Positions 10,839 through 23,224 of a stretch of 64,000 nt of DNA are shown here, in pieces. The stretch spans positions 8,630,049 through 8,694,048 of the forward strand of contig OY294046.1 of the NCBI GenBank assembly GCA_958510825.1, written 5' to 3'. This stretch comes from Brachypterus glaber (taxonomy: Eukaryota > Arthropoda > Insecta > Coleoptera > Kateretidae). The notes under the pieces are model-generated. The model saw only the letters and a program-made list of their open reading frames with translations. It ran no database searches and was not told the DNA's origin. How positions within the stretch are numbered: the first letter of the stretch is position 1; each line of letters begins with the position of its first letter. Made by a program: the position numbers and the translations under genes.

Positions 10839-11563
10839 CCCAAGTAGAAATTTAACGTTAGGATAACGTTTTTCTAACGTTAGAAAACTGTATAAAAGTA
10901 CGTCATAAAATATGTGCAAATTTCCCGCTTTTTAACGTTAGAACCTAACGTTAATTACAAACGTTAATCTAACGTTAGATTTTCAAGTTAGAAATACGTT
11001 ATAAGTACGTTTAATTTCTAACTTTCGGAGGGGGCGTGGCCAACTAGAAAATTTCTACCTGCATCATAATGGCAGCTGGATACAAATTTATTCATATAAA
11101 TAAATCTTAATATATTTTAGTAATCATAATATTTTTAAACATAATTTCATTACATATATTTATAAAATAGCCATCTTTTTAGGTGGCCCTAAATATCGTG
11201 TAATATCCTGTTATACTTCTATAAATACGTTTACCTCTCAGAAAAACTGTCTGAAATGAGTATTTTCTACTATAGCTAACGTATTAATAATGAAAATTTA
11301 AATAATATTTAAAGTTAGAATAAGGTTAGAAAAAGGTTAGAATTTAGTTAGGAAACTAACGTTAGATTTATGTATTTTATAACGTTTTTGTCAAACGTTA
11401 TTTTTTAAGGTTAGATTTATATATTTTATAACGTTTTTGTCAAACGTTAGTTTTTAAGGTTAGATTTATATATTTTATAGCGTTTTTGTATAACGTTTGA
11501 GACTAAACATAAAAATGTCACTAATCTAATGTTAAGTTAGATTTATGTACCTTTCTACCAGGG
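10839..11563. mobile_element. MITE family A (CCCTGGTAGAAA ends), copy 1
   Basis: Starts CCCAAGTAGAAATTTAACG and ends TTTCTACCAGGG, with TA on both sides. The interior is filled with AACGTTAG / CTAACGTT words. Collinear with copies at 19,421-20,830 and 32,090-33,029. Non-coding; at 725 bp this is the shortest and probably least interrupted copy. Confidence 0.85.
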
Positions 11564-12549
11564 TAGGCCTATAGCGGAAAGTATTCTTTTGTTGGCAACA
11601 GTATTTAAAATTTTCGAGTTTTCCTAAACTGCTCTTCTAAGAAAGGCGGCCTTGCACGTAGGTAAATCTAAGATAATTTACATACCTATATCAATTAAAA
11701 TAAGACAAAGATTGAAAAACAACATGTTTGCGTTGGATAAATTAATAATCTAAGAAACGGGAAAAACGTACGTACTTTCCGTGAAAACATTAAAAAAATT
11801 ATATTTGTCATAAACAAAACCAGGGGTGACAAGAGGTTTTTTTTTTGAGGGGGCAGAACAAAAAAGGTCGAAAATGATCAAAATTTGCGTTACGTAATAC
11901 TTGAACGTTCCCAAACTTGAAATTTTGAAATGAATTTTGCTCGAAAACAGTTAATCCTACAGTGTTACAACAAGTACCTTTTTATGTATTTGCCTTAGGA
12001 ATAATATTCTAATAATAAATCTACAAAAAAATTACACAGAAAAAAGTTTAGGGCAAAAAACTAATAAGCCAGCCCCTATTCGCACGCCCAGGCTTAAACA
12101 ACGACATGAAAATAATATAGATTAGATCAGGTTCAAAACCTTGCTTCTATATCTCAAAGGGTTCCTTAGTTATTAAATAAAAATAGATTTTTTTTTCTGG
12201 ATTTTAACTACAGTAGTTTTTAAAATAGAGGGGGTGACATATAAAAAGTAACACTTTTTTGAAAATTTTATAGTAAAAAAATATTAAAAAAAATATTTAT
12301 CTGTAACAGATATAAGGGCGTATCCAGGAAGGGCGTTCGGGGGAGCCGACCCCCCCGCCCCCCCGAAATCCTAAAATACTATCTCCCGAAGTCCTATAAG
12401 AAAATATAAACTTTTTTTTACTATGAAATAAAAAGATTTTAACATTCTATTCTGTAATCTTTTACGCAAAAGTGTCTAAAAGAAACACGACTTTTTGAAA
12501 ACAGTTTTTATAATAAATACTTGTTCCTTCAGTGGTTCGGAAGTCACTA
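11564..12549. other. Gene-free A/T-rich stretch
   Basis: No supported gene. A G/C-rich patch near 12,310-12,370 (GTATCCAGGAAGGGCG followed by C-runs) resembles dispersed repeat ends, but I could not pair it with a partner. Confidence 0.5.
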
Positions 12550-13403
12550 CCCAGTCAACACAAATACATGGCAGGAACATAGCAGGTACATAACCACTGT
12601 TCTATGTGATGTTGCAGACATGTAATTTTTATAGTCCATGTATAGTCCTTGGACTTTAACAATTCCGCCTCAAGTTATGTATCAGCTACATAACATGCTA
12701 CATATCAGATACATACTAGGTACATAACAATAAAAGTAGGCGTTTCCGAATTTTACTTGTTATGGAGTGCATCATAGATTTAGACATGGTGAACATTTTT
12801 ACGTCTTTTTGATAAACCTAATAATTAAAGTATATAAATATCTTTATATGTAGCATCCATCAGGCAAAATTCTTATACGATGTGCATTTTTACTGTGAAA
12901 GCAAACTTTCTACCAGGCTTAAAAATCATGGGCCACATAAAAAGCCAATTTTTAGAGAAAAAATATCAAATAATCATTTTAAAAAATATATATATTTTAA
13001 TTTTTTGTCTAAAATTATCTAAAATCGGTTTAGTTGTCTAAAAATACATGCGTTTCTACTACTTAAGGGTAAAACTTTCATTATTAACAACAATTTTAAG
13101 AATATTAACCTATAAAAATTAAAATAATATAGACGCCATATTTAGTATTGAATTCATAACATTTTATGTATCGTGTATGTTCTCGTACCATATATATGAT
13201 ACATAACATGCAATATTGCATGTTATGTATCATACATATGTATGTTACATCTTATGTAATATGGCACCTGTAACGTAAAAAATCTTTCTGTTATAGGGCA
13301 TGTTATGTAGCATACATATGTATGTTATGTCTCATGTAATATGGCACATGTTACCTAAAAAATCTTTCTTTACCATGTTGCATCCATATATGTGCGGACT
13401 GGG
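12550..13403. mobile_element. MITE family B (CCCAGTC ends), copy 1
   Basis: Starts CCCAGTCAACACAAATACAT and ends ATATGTGCGGACTGGG, flanked by TA. The 854-bp interior is packed with ACATAACATGC / GCATGTTATGT words and short palindromes. It is about 95% identical by eye to 21,236-22,100. Short ORFs inside are repeat translations, not genes. Confidence 0.85.
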
Positions 13404-13405
13404 TA

Positions 13406-14183
13406 TAAGCCGGTGGTCCACAGAAGGTGGTATGCACAATGGCCATTTGGCCTGCATGCAAGTGATATTATCATGCATTACTATGGTATTATCCCCCTTC
13501 AATGTAACTTTGTCAACTTTTATTCCTTTTCTAATGTTTTTAGAAAAAATCTGGAATGTAAAACGTGCGAATTTATTTTCACGTATCTGGGTTTGGAAAT
13601 TAAAACAAACTAATATCTAATTCTAAATATTTTTATTTTTCTTGGTCCACGGTTATTAGGTAAACTGATACCCTTCGGATTTATTATAAGGTGTCGTAAG
13701 GTGTCATCCATAAATTAAGTCATCTGAATTTTGACAAAATAATTGCTTTGCTAATCAAGAGTACCGTATACAGGGATATTTTTTAAACGGTACAGCACCT
13801 CTAGGTATATTGCATAAAATAAACTATGGAGCTGTCCAAAAATCACGTGATTTTTTTTTACAATTTTTGACTTCCTTCCCCCATGCTGATGCTGCGCGCA
13901 TGCGTGACATTTAAGCCATCTGCCGACGCCATAACTGTATATTTTTGAGCGTCAAATTTAAAGTGTGGAAAACCGTTTGGAAAGGAGAAAGTTTCGTGTA
14001 TTTTTCCCAAAATTTAGAAGCCACCATTTTAGATGCGATATTCTTGGTTAAAACGTAATAACAATTTTTGTATATTTTTAGGGTGGCCCATAAGTCACTT
14101 TAACATTTAAAAATTGAATAACTTTTTTGTTTTTCATTTTTTTTTATTTCTTTTACAATATACAGGAAATGGATTTTTTTAAC
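13406..14183. other. Gene-free stretch
   Basis: Nothing supported. Short open frames near 13,400-13,620 start inside the MITE and match nothing I recognise. Confidence 0.4.
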
Positions 14184-14917
14184 TACCCAGGTAGCAAGGG
14201 ATGTTATATTACAAGAAATTAACATCACTTTTGGGTGTATTTTTAAACTAAATCATAACATCACATAATATTGAAAAATAACATGTATTTAACATCACAT
14301 TTGCAACGTAACACGTGTGACGTGACAACCATGTTATTTAATAACAAATATTTAGCAACGCTGTGAATATATCGCATGTCACATATTAACGTGGCTTTCA
14401 CGTGAATGTCATGTTATTTTTCATCTCACCGACGTTTGAAGCAAAAAAATTGATATAAGATGATGTTGATAGAGTAAATTATTATAAGGAAATTGTATAC
14501 ACATTATACGATTTCCAATGGATAGGGGGCTCTGCCGGGCTTCTCAAGACCACGGACACGGATTAAAGGAATATATTCTCCGCTTAATCTGCAATTTCGT
14601 ATTTAGAATCTATCTGTTTCAATCTGTGATTGTTTCAATTACTGATTGATTTTAAATCCGATTTTTTTTATAGGGATATAGCGTTTTTAATGGTTTTAAT
14701 TTAGAAAAATCTAATATCCCAGGATATTATTTAAATATTAAAGTACCAGTAACGGCATCCATAAGATATTAGATATTACAGGAATGTGGATTTATGATGT
14801 CACAAACACGTTATTTTCGGGATGTCATTGTGTGATGTTATTAGGGGCGGACTTAGGACATCCCCACCATGATACATTCTTGTTAAATGAGACTACAATC
14901 TTAACATCACATGTCCG

Positions 14918-15118
14918 GGCATCTCCTACGCCCAAAAGGCAACCAACGCCGCCACCCCCCAACAACCCAAGGCGGCCCCATGCCCCAGCGCAAATCCCCC
15001 CAATATTTTTGACCAGTCTCAAATTTCAAAAATCCACACCTTCATGCAAGAATTCGCCAGCTTCATGCAGGCTTTTGGGTCCCTTCAACTACCCAATCTA
15101 GGCCCCCAAAATGTCTAG
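14918..15118 (+). pseudogene. Jockey ORF1 (gag-like) C-terminal fragment
   Basis: The frame opening with GISYAQKATNAATPQQP runs to TAG at 15,116-15,118 and includes MQEFASFMQAF, which resembles the C-terminal tail of Jockey-clade ORF1 nucleic-acid-binding proteins. It overlaps the ORF2 start by 8 nt, a common arrangement in this clade. The 5' part, with any zinc knuckles, is missing through truncation. Confidence 0.6.
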
Positions 15119-17827
15119 ACAAACAAAACCCAGAGCCCTTAAAATAGTCACCTGGAACGCTGATAGCCTCAATTCAAAAAAACCGGAACTCATAGAATTT
15201 CTACATGAAAATCAAATAGATATAGCCCTCATCCAAGAGACTGGCCTTAAACCACATCATAGGGGTACCATACACAACTATTCCTGCTACCGTAACGATA
15301 GACTCCAGGACCGCAAAGGAGGCACAGCAATCTATATCAAAAAACACATATCTCACGATCTTCTTCATGCGCCCCCCACACAAAGCGACCAAGTCGAAAC
15401 TACCTCCATATTTGTCAACATGCACGACAACTCCAAATTCAGGATCGTGTCCCTCTACAAACCCCCAAACAAGGAGGTCAGACCCGCCGACTTCGAAGGC
15501 TACTTTAACGACAATCATCCAACAATCCTAGCCGGAGACTTGAATTGCAAACACGCCCTTTGGCACTCTAGAACAACCACGGCCGACGGCCGTAGGCTTT
15601 ACGAAATATTACAACGTAATCATATAATGGTTACCGCACCCGATTCCCCAACCCACTATGGCCACGGCCTTCCTGATATCCTTGACATAGTTTTGTATAA
15701 AAACACGACTCTAAACATTAACATCGAACTAAGACACGAACTAAGCTCCGACCACCTTCCAATCATTATCACGGCAGGAGGCATACCAACCGCAAATCAT
15801 ACCAAAAAAACCGTTTACAACTTCTCATATATTTCCGAACTCCTAGAAAGCAACACCAAAATCAATCCAATAAACTCCGTCCAAGAACTAGATATTGCAG
15901 TAACCACCCTCACCAATACCATAAAATCCGCAATGGACAGCGCCAAATTAATCAAAAAAGTAGACATCCAAAACCCACAGGACCTTCCCCGAGATCTCAA
16001 AGACCTAATCAGAGAGAAAAACCGACTTCTTCGTCGTGCACGCACCCTCCAAGACCCCCATATAAAACGCGAAGCAAACAGACTTACCCAGGAAGTCAAA
16101 GACCGACTAAACGTACTAGCAAATTCCCGCTGGGAGGGCAAAATAAAGTCACTCAACCCCCAGGATAGATCACTTTGGAGAATGGCCAAAACCCTATCCC
16201 TCGACCACCAACGAGACATGCCCCCAATTCACGGCCAAAGAGGAGTCGTCTACTCCACCCCCGAAAAAGCCGAAGCATTTGCTGACGCAATGCGGAAACA
16301 ATTTCAACCAAACCCTCCAATCCCCCCCGACTCCGACTCCGAATCAGAGACCGACTCCGAGCCTGACTCTGACGACGAAAACTACGAGCAACTCATGCAT
16401 GAAAGAGAAATAAATCACATCTATAATAGAGTCACTAACCAAGTCGAAAACGACATTATCACCCCCACATCCCCCGAGGAAATCAAACGCATCATCAAAA
16501 ATCTCGATATACCGAATAAAATTCTTAAAATACTCCCCCGGAAAACCATTATGGAAATCGTTAACATTGTTAACGCAATGCTCAGACTGCGCCACTTTCC
16601 AAAGCCCTGGAAAAACGCAGACGTAATAGTAATCAAAAAACCCGGACAAAATCCAACTTTTGCTGAAAGCTACCGCCCCATAAGCCTCCTTTCCTCCCTA
16701 GGCAAAATAGCCGAGAAAGTCATTCTAACCAGACTTCAAACTCTAGTTGAAGAACTAAATCTCCTTCCAAACGAGCAATTCGGCTTCCGAAGCAGACACT
16801 CCACAGTCCACCAGGTAGCTCGCCTGGTAGACTCTTTAACGGACGGACTAAATAGGCGCGAAGCCGCGGGACTGATCCTCCTGGACATCGCAAAAGCCTT
16901 CGATAAAGTTTGGCACAAAGGTCTTGTAGCCAAACTCCACTTTCTCGGCCTCCCCCCAGGCATCACCAAACTCATAGCCTCCTTCCTCAAAGGCAGAGAT
17001 TTCCAGATAAAAATAGGCGACTGTAAGTCCAGCACCCGCCGCATCAAAGCTGGCGTTCCACAAGGTTCCCCATTATCCCCCCTTCTGTACAACCTCTTTA
17101 CGGCAGATATTCCAAAAACACAGGGCACTGAATTAGCCCTGTTTGCCGATGACACCGGCATCCTAGCAAAAGCCAGAAACCCCCAGCGCATCCATATCGC
17201 CCTCCAGCGCCAAATGGATGCCTTAATCAAATGGTTCTCCAAATGGAAAATCAAAGTAAACGCCAATAAAACCAAAGGCATTCTAATCTCTAGGATTAGA
17301 AGAGGCCCACCCCAACCCATTCAGATAAATGGCCAACCCATTAACTGGGAAAACCATGCCAAATACCTCGGTATTACAATCTCCAAAAACCTGACGTGGG
17401 ATCAGCACGTCAAAAACACTCTCCAAATAGCAAACTGCCGCCTCTCCAAACTCTACCCCTTAATAGGTAGAAAGAGTCCCCTATCCATTAAAAACAAACT
17501 TCTTCTCTACAACCAAACCCTAAAGCCGGTACTTCTCTACGGAGCCCCAGCCTGGAACAAAATCACCCTTAACAAAAACAAGCAAAACTTCAGGCCTTCC
17601 AAAACAAGGCACTCAGAATATGCCTCGATGCCCCCTGGTTCATGAGGAACAACCAGATACACAGAGATCTCGAAATGCCCCTCCTAAAAACGGAAATCAT
17701 CCGCTACAGCACGTCTTTTATACAAGACAATTTAGATCACCCAAACCCCCTCATTTCAAACTTTCTAGATTACGATCACGAAATACACAACACTCACAAA
17801 AAGATCAAAAACGTCCTCAACCAGTAA
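15111..17827 (+). pseudogene. Jockey ORF2: apurinic-type endonuclease and reverse transcriptase, frameshifted
   Basis: The first 844 codons (to 17,645) carry an N-terminal endonuclease (TWNADSLNS near residue 15, LIQET near 42, AGDLN near 141, SDHLPI near 213), a low-complexity acidic stretch near 405-425, and a reverse transcriptase (SYRPISLLS, DIAKAFDKVW near 596, GVPQGSPLSP near 648, the FADD catalytic motif near 678). No RNase H follows, as expected for the Jockey clade. Compared with the 41-kb copy, about 4 nt are missing near 17,572-17,580, which throws the end out of frame; the original tail continues in another frame to TAA at 17,825. The product would nick target DNA and reverse-transcribe its own RNA. 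Probably inactive because of the frameshift and 5' truncation. Confidence 0.88.
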
Positions 17828-17939
17828 TGGTACCCACTAATACAGGACAGATGCATTCCCAGCATCAGTGAGATAGTCTCACTCCTCCCGCACATCCCTC
17901 CTCTCCCTATCCCATCCCTCCCCATCCCCCTCCCACCCA

Positions 17940-18050
17940 CTCCACAGCGCCAAATTATGACAGATGCAACTCGCATCAGTGAGCAGAGACTCACTCCCCC
18001 CAAATTATGACAGATGTAACTCGCATCAGTGAGCATAGACTCACTGCCCC
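17940..18050 (+). repeat. Tandem units in the Jockey 3' UTR
   Basis: Two near-identical units of about 50 bp contain AAATTATGACAGATG, ACTCGCATCAGTGAGCA and AGACTCACT, with a third degenerate one near 17,850. The same doublet occurs in the 41-kb copy, so the repeat belongs to the element. Confidence 0.8.
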
Positions 18051-18533
18051 AACTTTCAATTCAGATTAAATATTTTTTTTTAGATAAATGAGCCATAGGC
18101 TGCGCCTGTCTCTTAAAGACCCAAACAAACTATTGATGAAGACATCACATGTCACATATTAACGTGGCTTTCACGTGAATGTCATGTTATTTTGCTACCT
18201 GGGTATCTATGAAAAATCAGGTCTTTTAAATGATGTCCATTTTCCGCTTTGCAAGCACGGGTTATTTTCACGACATTTTCCATGACGGCTTCTAACATGT
18301 ATGGCTTTAAAAAAAAATATAAAAAATGGTAGAAAATGTGCACGTGACCCCGTCCTATCAACGTCATTTTTAGGAAATATAGCCTTTATTAAAAGGGTCA
18401 ATTGTAACAATTTTGAAAAAAAAATCCATTTAAAAACAAAAAAGGAGCGCCACTCGATATCCCGATACAATTCAAGTTTAACTTCACCAGGGAAAAATAC
18501 TTGCAACTGCGAGGAGAATACTATAGTATTATA

Positions 18534-19238
18534 CAGGGTGTCCCAGAACTCGCGTACTAATACTACATAAAAAATATTAAAAAAAGTTTATATAAACATA
18601 GATCCGCAAATCGGTCCTAAGGGAGTTATGGCCCATTAAAGGGGATACTAAAAATAGGGTTTTTATTCAATATCTCTGGAGCCCTTTGAGCTAGAAGGAC
18701 GAGATTTAGCTTGTGGTTTAGTTTTATTAAGGTCAATTATTTTAAGTTATTTTAGTTTGTAAATTTTACCGCTTAGGCGTGCGAAATGTCTGTGGCTTAC
18801 CACATTTTTGCCCAAAACTTTTTTCAGTGTAAATTTTTCGCATTCTTTTTAAAAATTATATATTCTTTAAGTAAAAATACACGAAAAAGATTCTCTTAGT
18901 GTAATGCCGTAAAAGCAACCGTTTCCGAGAAAAATCAATTAAAAAAAAATTTTGGGACAGGCCAGTGTTATTATTTAAGAGTCCATAACTCACTTAATAT
19001 TTATTTTTGGGCCAGGATATAAAGAACTTTTTGTCTTAGTTTTTAAGGTGGATTCGCCCTGTAGTGTTAACTTATTTTATTAGCGCTTTTTTTGGGCCCT
19101 ATTTAAGAGACCTATATTTAATAGGCCGTAAGTCCATTAGGACCGATTTGCGGCCCTATGTTTATATGACTTTTTTTTCAAATTATTTGATATATTATGT
19201 GTCAATTCAAGGATAGACGGGAGTTCTGGGACACCCTA
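18534..19238. mobile_element. Mariner-type MITE, CAGGGTGTCCCAGAACTC ends
   Basis: Left end CAGGGTGTCCCAGAACTC follows TA. The right end GAGTTCTGGGACACCCT is its inverted partner with slight decay next to the second TA. The interior also pairs (for example TTAAGGGAGTTATGGCCC-like blocks at both sides). About 705 bp, no transposase. Confidence 0.8.
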
Positions 19239-19875
19239 CATATCTTCACGGCTTGTTTTTATATATACATTATTTTATTTTACTTTTCTCCAACCAGAAA
19301 AGTACACTTCCTTGAATATAAAATAAAATGCTTTCTTTAAGTGCTTTCTACACTCTACCTGAGTAATTTACTCATAGTAAGCACATGCAATATTAATATT
19401 GCAATTGCTCACTAAGAGTACCCTAGTAGAAATTTAACGTTAGAATAACGTTTTTCTAATGTTAGAAAACTGTATAAAAGTACGTTATAAAATATGTGCA
19501 AATGTCCCGCTTTTTAACGTTAGAATCAAACGTTAGTTACAAACGTTAATCTAACGTTAGATTTTTAAGTTAGAAATACGTTATAAGTACGTTTAATTTC
19601 TAACTTTCGGAGGGGGCGTGGCCAACTAGGAAATGTCTACCTGCCCCATAAAATGGCAGCTTGAGACCAATTTATTCATACAAATAAATCTGAATATATT
19701 TTAACAATCATAATATTTTTAAACATAATTTCGTTACATTTATTTATAAAATAGCCATCTTTTTAGGTGGCCCTAAATATTTGTCGTGTAATATCCTGTT
19801 ATACTGCGATAAATACGTTTACCCCTCAAAAAAACTTTATATTGAGTTAGTTAATATTTATTTATACATTCAGAA

Positions 19876-19903
19876 CACAGATTTCACATATGTGAAATCT
19901 GTG
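19876..19903. repeat. Perfect 28-bp palindrome private to MITE A copy 2
   Basis: The arms CACAGATTTCACAT and ATGTGAAATCTGTG are perfectly complementary with no spacer. The aligned position in copy 3 lacks it. Confidence 0.9.
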
Positions 19904-19973
19904 ATTCAGAATCTTAAAATATTTTTTCAATTATAGTACAGCGTTGCCAGACTTACTATAATTTTGACTTTTG

Positions 19974-20141
19974 GGATGAAGCTGAAGTTTGCAACGTTTT
20001 TTTGCAACGAAAATTTAAATAGTATATTAAAGCCACTTGCGGCGAGTAGTACTAGTGCGCTAAAAACGTGTTATGGAATAAGTGCTTTAATATACAATTT
20101 GAATTTTCGTTGCAAAAAAACGTTGCAAACTTCAGCTTCAT
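19974..20141. mobile_element. Nested hairpin MITE inside MITE A copy 2
   Basis: Ends GATGAAGCTGAAGTTTGCAA and its complement bound a 168-bp foldback with arms of about 65 bp. Flanking TTTTGG on both sides is consistent with a short target duplication. The short ORF across it is not a gene. Confidence 0.75.
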
Positions 20142-20317
20142 CTTTTGGGGGATATTTTTTTAAACTTTATAGAAATAATAAATAATTATGAGTATTTTCT
20201 ACTAAGTTAGAATAAGGTTATAAAAAGGCTAGTTTAGTTAGGAAACTAACGTTAGATTTATGTATTTTATAACGTTTTTGGCCAACGTTAGTTTTTACGG
20301 TTGGATTTATATCGATA

Positions 20318-20687
20318 CCCCCAAGCAACAAAGCCGTAACTCATATATTGTCATTTTTCACGACAGCTAAATTTATAAAATATTTTTTTTTGTTATTTAA
20401 GGGTGGGTAAATGATTGAAGTGGACTTCCTCATGTGGTACATCATTTGAAAGCTTATAAAATTCTCTATTTAACTGTTTAAGTATTTATTGTTTATTTGC
20501 TGTTTGTTTCTGATAATATTCAAGTTTAGAATTTCTTACTTTAGTGATTTTAAGTAAACTTTTGCTTAAAGTGGACTGTGGAGAAACCTGAGTAGTACCA
20601 CCATGTGTGTCTTTTTTCAAGGCGTTTACCTGTGAGTATAACTCAAAATGGGTCTAACTTGAGTTACAACCTTGTTGCTTGGGAGTG
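20318..20687. mobile_element. Nested TIR element, CCCAAGCAAC ends
   Basis: The terminal region CCCAAGCAACAA...TAACTC is mirrored at the right end. TCGATA flanks both sides (20,312-20,317 and 20,688-20,693) as a likely target duplication. About 370 bp, non-coding. Confidence 0.75.
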
Positions 20688-21235
20688 TCGATATATTTTA
20701 TAACGTTTTTGTCAAACGTTAGTTTTTAAGGTTGGATTTATATATTTTATAACGTTTTTGTATTACGTTTGAGACTTAAAAAAGTCACTAATCTAATGTT
20801 AAGTTAGATTTTTGTACTTTTCTACCAGGGTAAGTTAGAGTAATATACTATAATTATTATACTATATAATGTCAGGTGAGTTTTTTACTAAAATATCACC
20901 AAAATGACCATACAGTCATAAATAAAATATATTTTGTGTTTCTTTTTTACATTTTTTGTACATCTTGTTTATGTTGTTTTAGAAAAATAATGTGCATATG
21001 GTGTTCTGTAAAAATCAGAAAAATAAATTTTTAATTGTGATATTGTTTTATCGTATAAACATTGCTTATGATATGTAATCGTTGGACTAGCGCATAATAT
21101 ATTTTTTCTTCAAGCGTACTAAAATGTTCATATTTTATAACTGAACACACTAGTTAGAAGTGATCTATTTTTTTACAGTAAAAAAATGAGCATTGTTGTA
21201 CGTCGTAAAAAAACCACCACTGGCGGCAGCACTCT

Positions 21236-22100
21236 CCCAGTCAACACAAATACATGGCAGGAACATAGCAGGTACATAACCACTGTTCTATGTGATGTTG
21301 CAGACATGTAATTTTTATAGCCCATGTATAGTCCTTGGACTTTAACAATTCCGCCTCAAGTTATGTATCAGCTACATAACATGCTACATATCAGATACAT
21401 ACTAGGTACATAACAATAAAAGTAGGCGTTTCCGAATTTTGCTTGTTATGGAGTGCATCATAGATTTAGACATGGTGAACATTTTTACGTCTTTTTGATA
21501 AACCTAATAATTAAAGTATATAAATATCTTTATATGTAGCATCCATCAGGCAAAATTCTTATACGATGTGCATTTTTACTGTGAAAGCAAACTTTCTACC
21601 AGGCTTAAAAATCATGGGCCACATAAAAAGCCAATTTTTAGAAAAAAAAATAGCAAATAATCATTTTAAAAAAAAATATATATTTTAATTTTTTGTCTAA
21701 AATTATCTAAAATCAGTTTAGTTGTCTAAAAATACATGCGTTTCTACTACTTAAGGGTAAAACTTTTATTATTAACAACAATTTTAAGAATATTAGTGAT
21801 TCTAACCTATAAAAATTAAAATAATATAGACGCCATATTTAGTATTGAATTCTTAACATTTTATGTATCGTGTATGTTCTCGTACCATGTATATGATACA
21901 TAACATGCAATATTGCATGTTATGTATCATACATAGGTATGTTACATCTTATGTAATATGGCACATGTAACGTAAAAAATCTTTCTGTTATAGGGCATGT
22001 TATGTAGCATACATATGTATGTTATGTCTCATGTAATATGGCACTTGTTACCTAAAAAATCTTTCTTTACCATGTTGCATCCATATATGTGCGGACTGGG
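21236..22100. mobile_element. MITE family B, copy 2
   Basis: Starts CCCAGTCAACACAAATACAT and ends TGTGCGGACTGGG, collinear with 12,550-13,403. The flanks are not TA here (CT on both sides), so the target has mutated or insertion was atypical. Non-coding. Confidence 0.85.
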
Positions 22101-22469
22101 CTTTGACTTTGATGACAGCCATACTTCAAACTTGTTTTTTTATTATGTAAACAGGTGGTTGACTCGAGATTCTGTGCAAAAACCTTGTGTGAAATTGATT
22201 AAAAATGATTGAAGAAGAATATATGGTTTTAAACACCTACAAATCTCTCCGAAATTGCAAATGCTACATTAGACAAGTTACTATCGAAATCGTGAAAAGT
22301 GTACGATTTAGCATACGAAAAAAAATTAAAATGAGCTAAGGAAGGTTTAAGTTTATTTCGAAAGGGTTTTATTGGCCTATTTTAATAAAAAAAACATACT
22401 TTATTACTGAATAAATTAAATTAAAAAATTAATATTTAAAAGAATATAAGTATATAGGATGCTTGAAGA

Positions 22470-22622
22470 AAAAATAGTATGTTTTCTCAGAGAAAAAGTG
22501 CTTTTTTTACTCGTCTGTTGTTTCCGGACTCCGCTTCGCGTCGTCCGTAAATTCTACAGACTACTAGTAAAAAAAGCTTCACTTTTCCTCTTAGTAAAAC
22601 AATATACTATTTTTTCTACGAT
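22470..22622. repeat. Hairpin with GAAAAAATAGTAT / ATACTATTTTTTC ends
   Basis: The two ends are inverted copies, and AAAAAGTGCTTTTTTTACT pairs with AGTAAAAAAAGC. The central part is G/C-rich (CGCTTCGCG). The end motif recurs near 5,480 and 24,850. The ORF that spans it is probably spurious. Confidence 0.55.
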
Positions 22623-23224
22623 CTATTTTGTGCTAGCACATTCAGTTTTCAACGTTGGTAACGAGGTTTACATGACCATGTATCGAAATAAAAGGTCTTG
22701 TATATCACTAACCTATTTTGAAACGCTACGTCATAAATGATGTCATCATTGTAACGTCGAGTGTCGAACAGAGTAACTGACAGTGACATGAAAAAATATA
22801 CAGGGTTATTCACGGAAGTGGCCTATTAAACGTTTATGGAGAACCAATAACTTTAAAAGTCTGCTAATTTGCACTTTGGGGTTTTTGAATATGGCCTATC
22901 GATTAAAAATATTTTCATGCTTGTGCCACTTCCGGTTGTACCGGAAGTGGCACTTAACTTTGAGTTTTTAAATGGAACACCTCATATATTTTTTAATTTT
23001 TAAAATTTGCATTAAATTTGCTTTATTTTGATGTATAATACTTCATGTCTATCTTCAGTAGTTTTTGTGTTATTCAAGTTTTTAGCGAAAAATAAGTAAA
23101 TTCAAGCACCCCTAAAAACAATAATTTCTCCTTGATTTTTTCAATTGGAGAAAAGATGTTTTGTGTTTTGCTCAATGATGCTTAAACGAATTATCCTATG
23201 CTAAAATGGAACCCAAAAATTATA

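Larger units (their letters stand above)
14916..18141 (+). mobile_element. Jockey-clade non-LTR retrotransposon, 5'-truncated
   Basis: The insert is bounded by 12-bp direct repeats ACATCACATGTC (14,904-14,915 and 18,142-18,153). It keeps the end of ORF1, ORF2 with endonuclease and reverse transcriptase, a 3' UTR with repeated units, and ends near ATTGATGAAG without a long poly-A tail. It integrated into TIR element C. High similarity to 40,820-41,649 suggests recent activity of the family. Confidence 0.9.
14186..18203. mobile_element. TIR element family C (CCCAGGTAGCAA ends), split by a Jockey insertion
   Basis: Left end TACCCAGGTAGCAA and right end TTGCTACCTGGGTA are exact inverted repeats including the TA target. 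An internal segment (TCACATATTAACGTGGCTTT) near 14,388 recurs at 18,151. Removing the retrotransposon and one target duplication leaves an element of about 780 bp with no transposase seen. The TIR resembles that of MITE family A. Confidence 0.85.
19421..20830. mobile_element. MITE family A, copy 2, carrying two nested elements
   Basis: Ends CCCTAGTAGAAATTTAACG and TTTCTACCAGGG, each next to TA. It is collinear with copy 1 but enlarged by a nested hairpin (19,974-20,141), a nested TIR element (20,318-20,687), and a private palindrome at 19,876-19,903. Confidence 0.85.

Noticed and set aside
13300..13620. ORFs starting MLCSIHMYVMSHVIWH here and again at 21,997
   Set aside because: The shared part is translated MITE B sequence; downstream residues differ because the flanks differ.
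14784..15101. 105-residue proline-rich ORF upstream of the Jockey ORF2
   Set aside because: It is out of frame with the true ORF1 tail (14,918-15,118) and straddles the insertion junction with TIR element C.
15201..17320. Several ORFs of 70-190 residues on the strand opposite to Jockey ORF2
   Set aside because: They are antisense shadows of the conserved endonuclease/RT frame and contain no recognisable domain.
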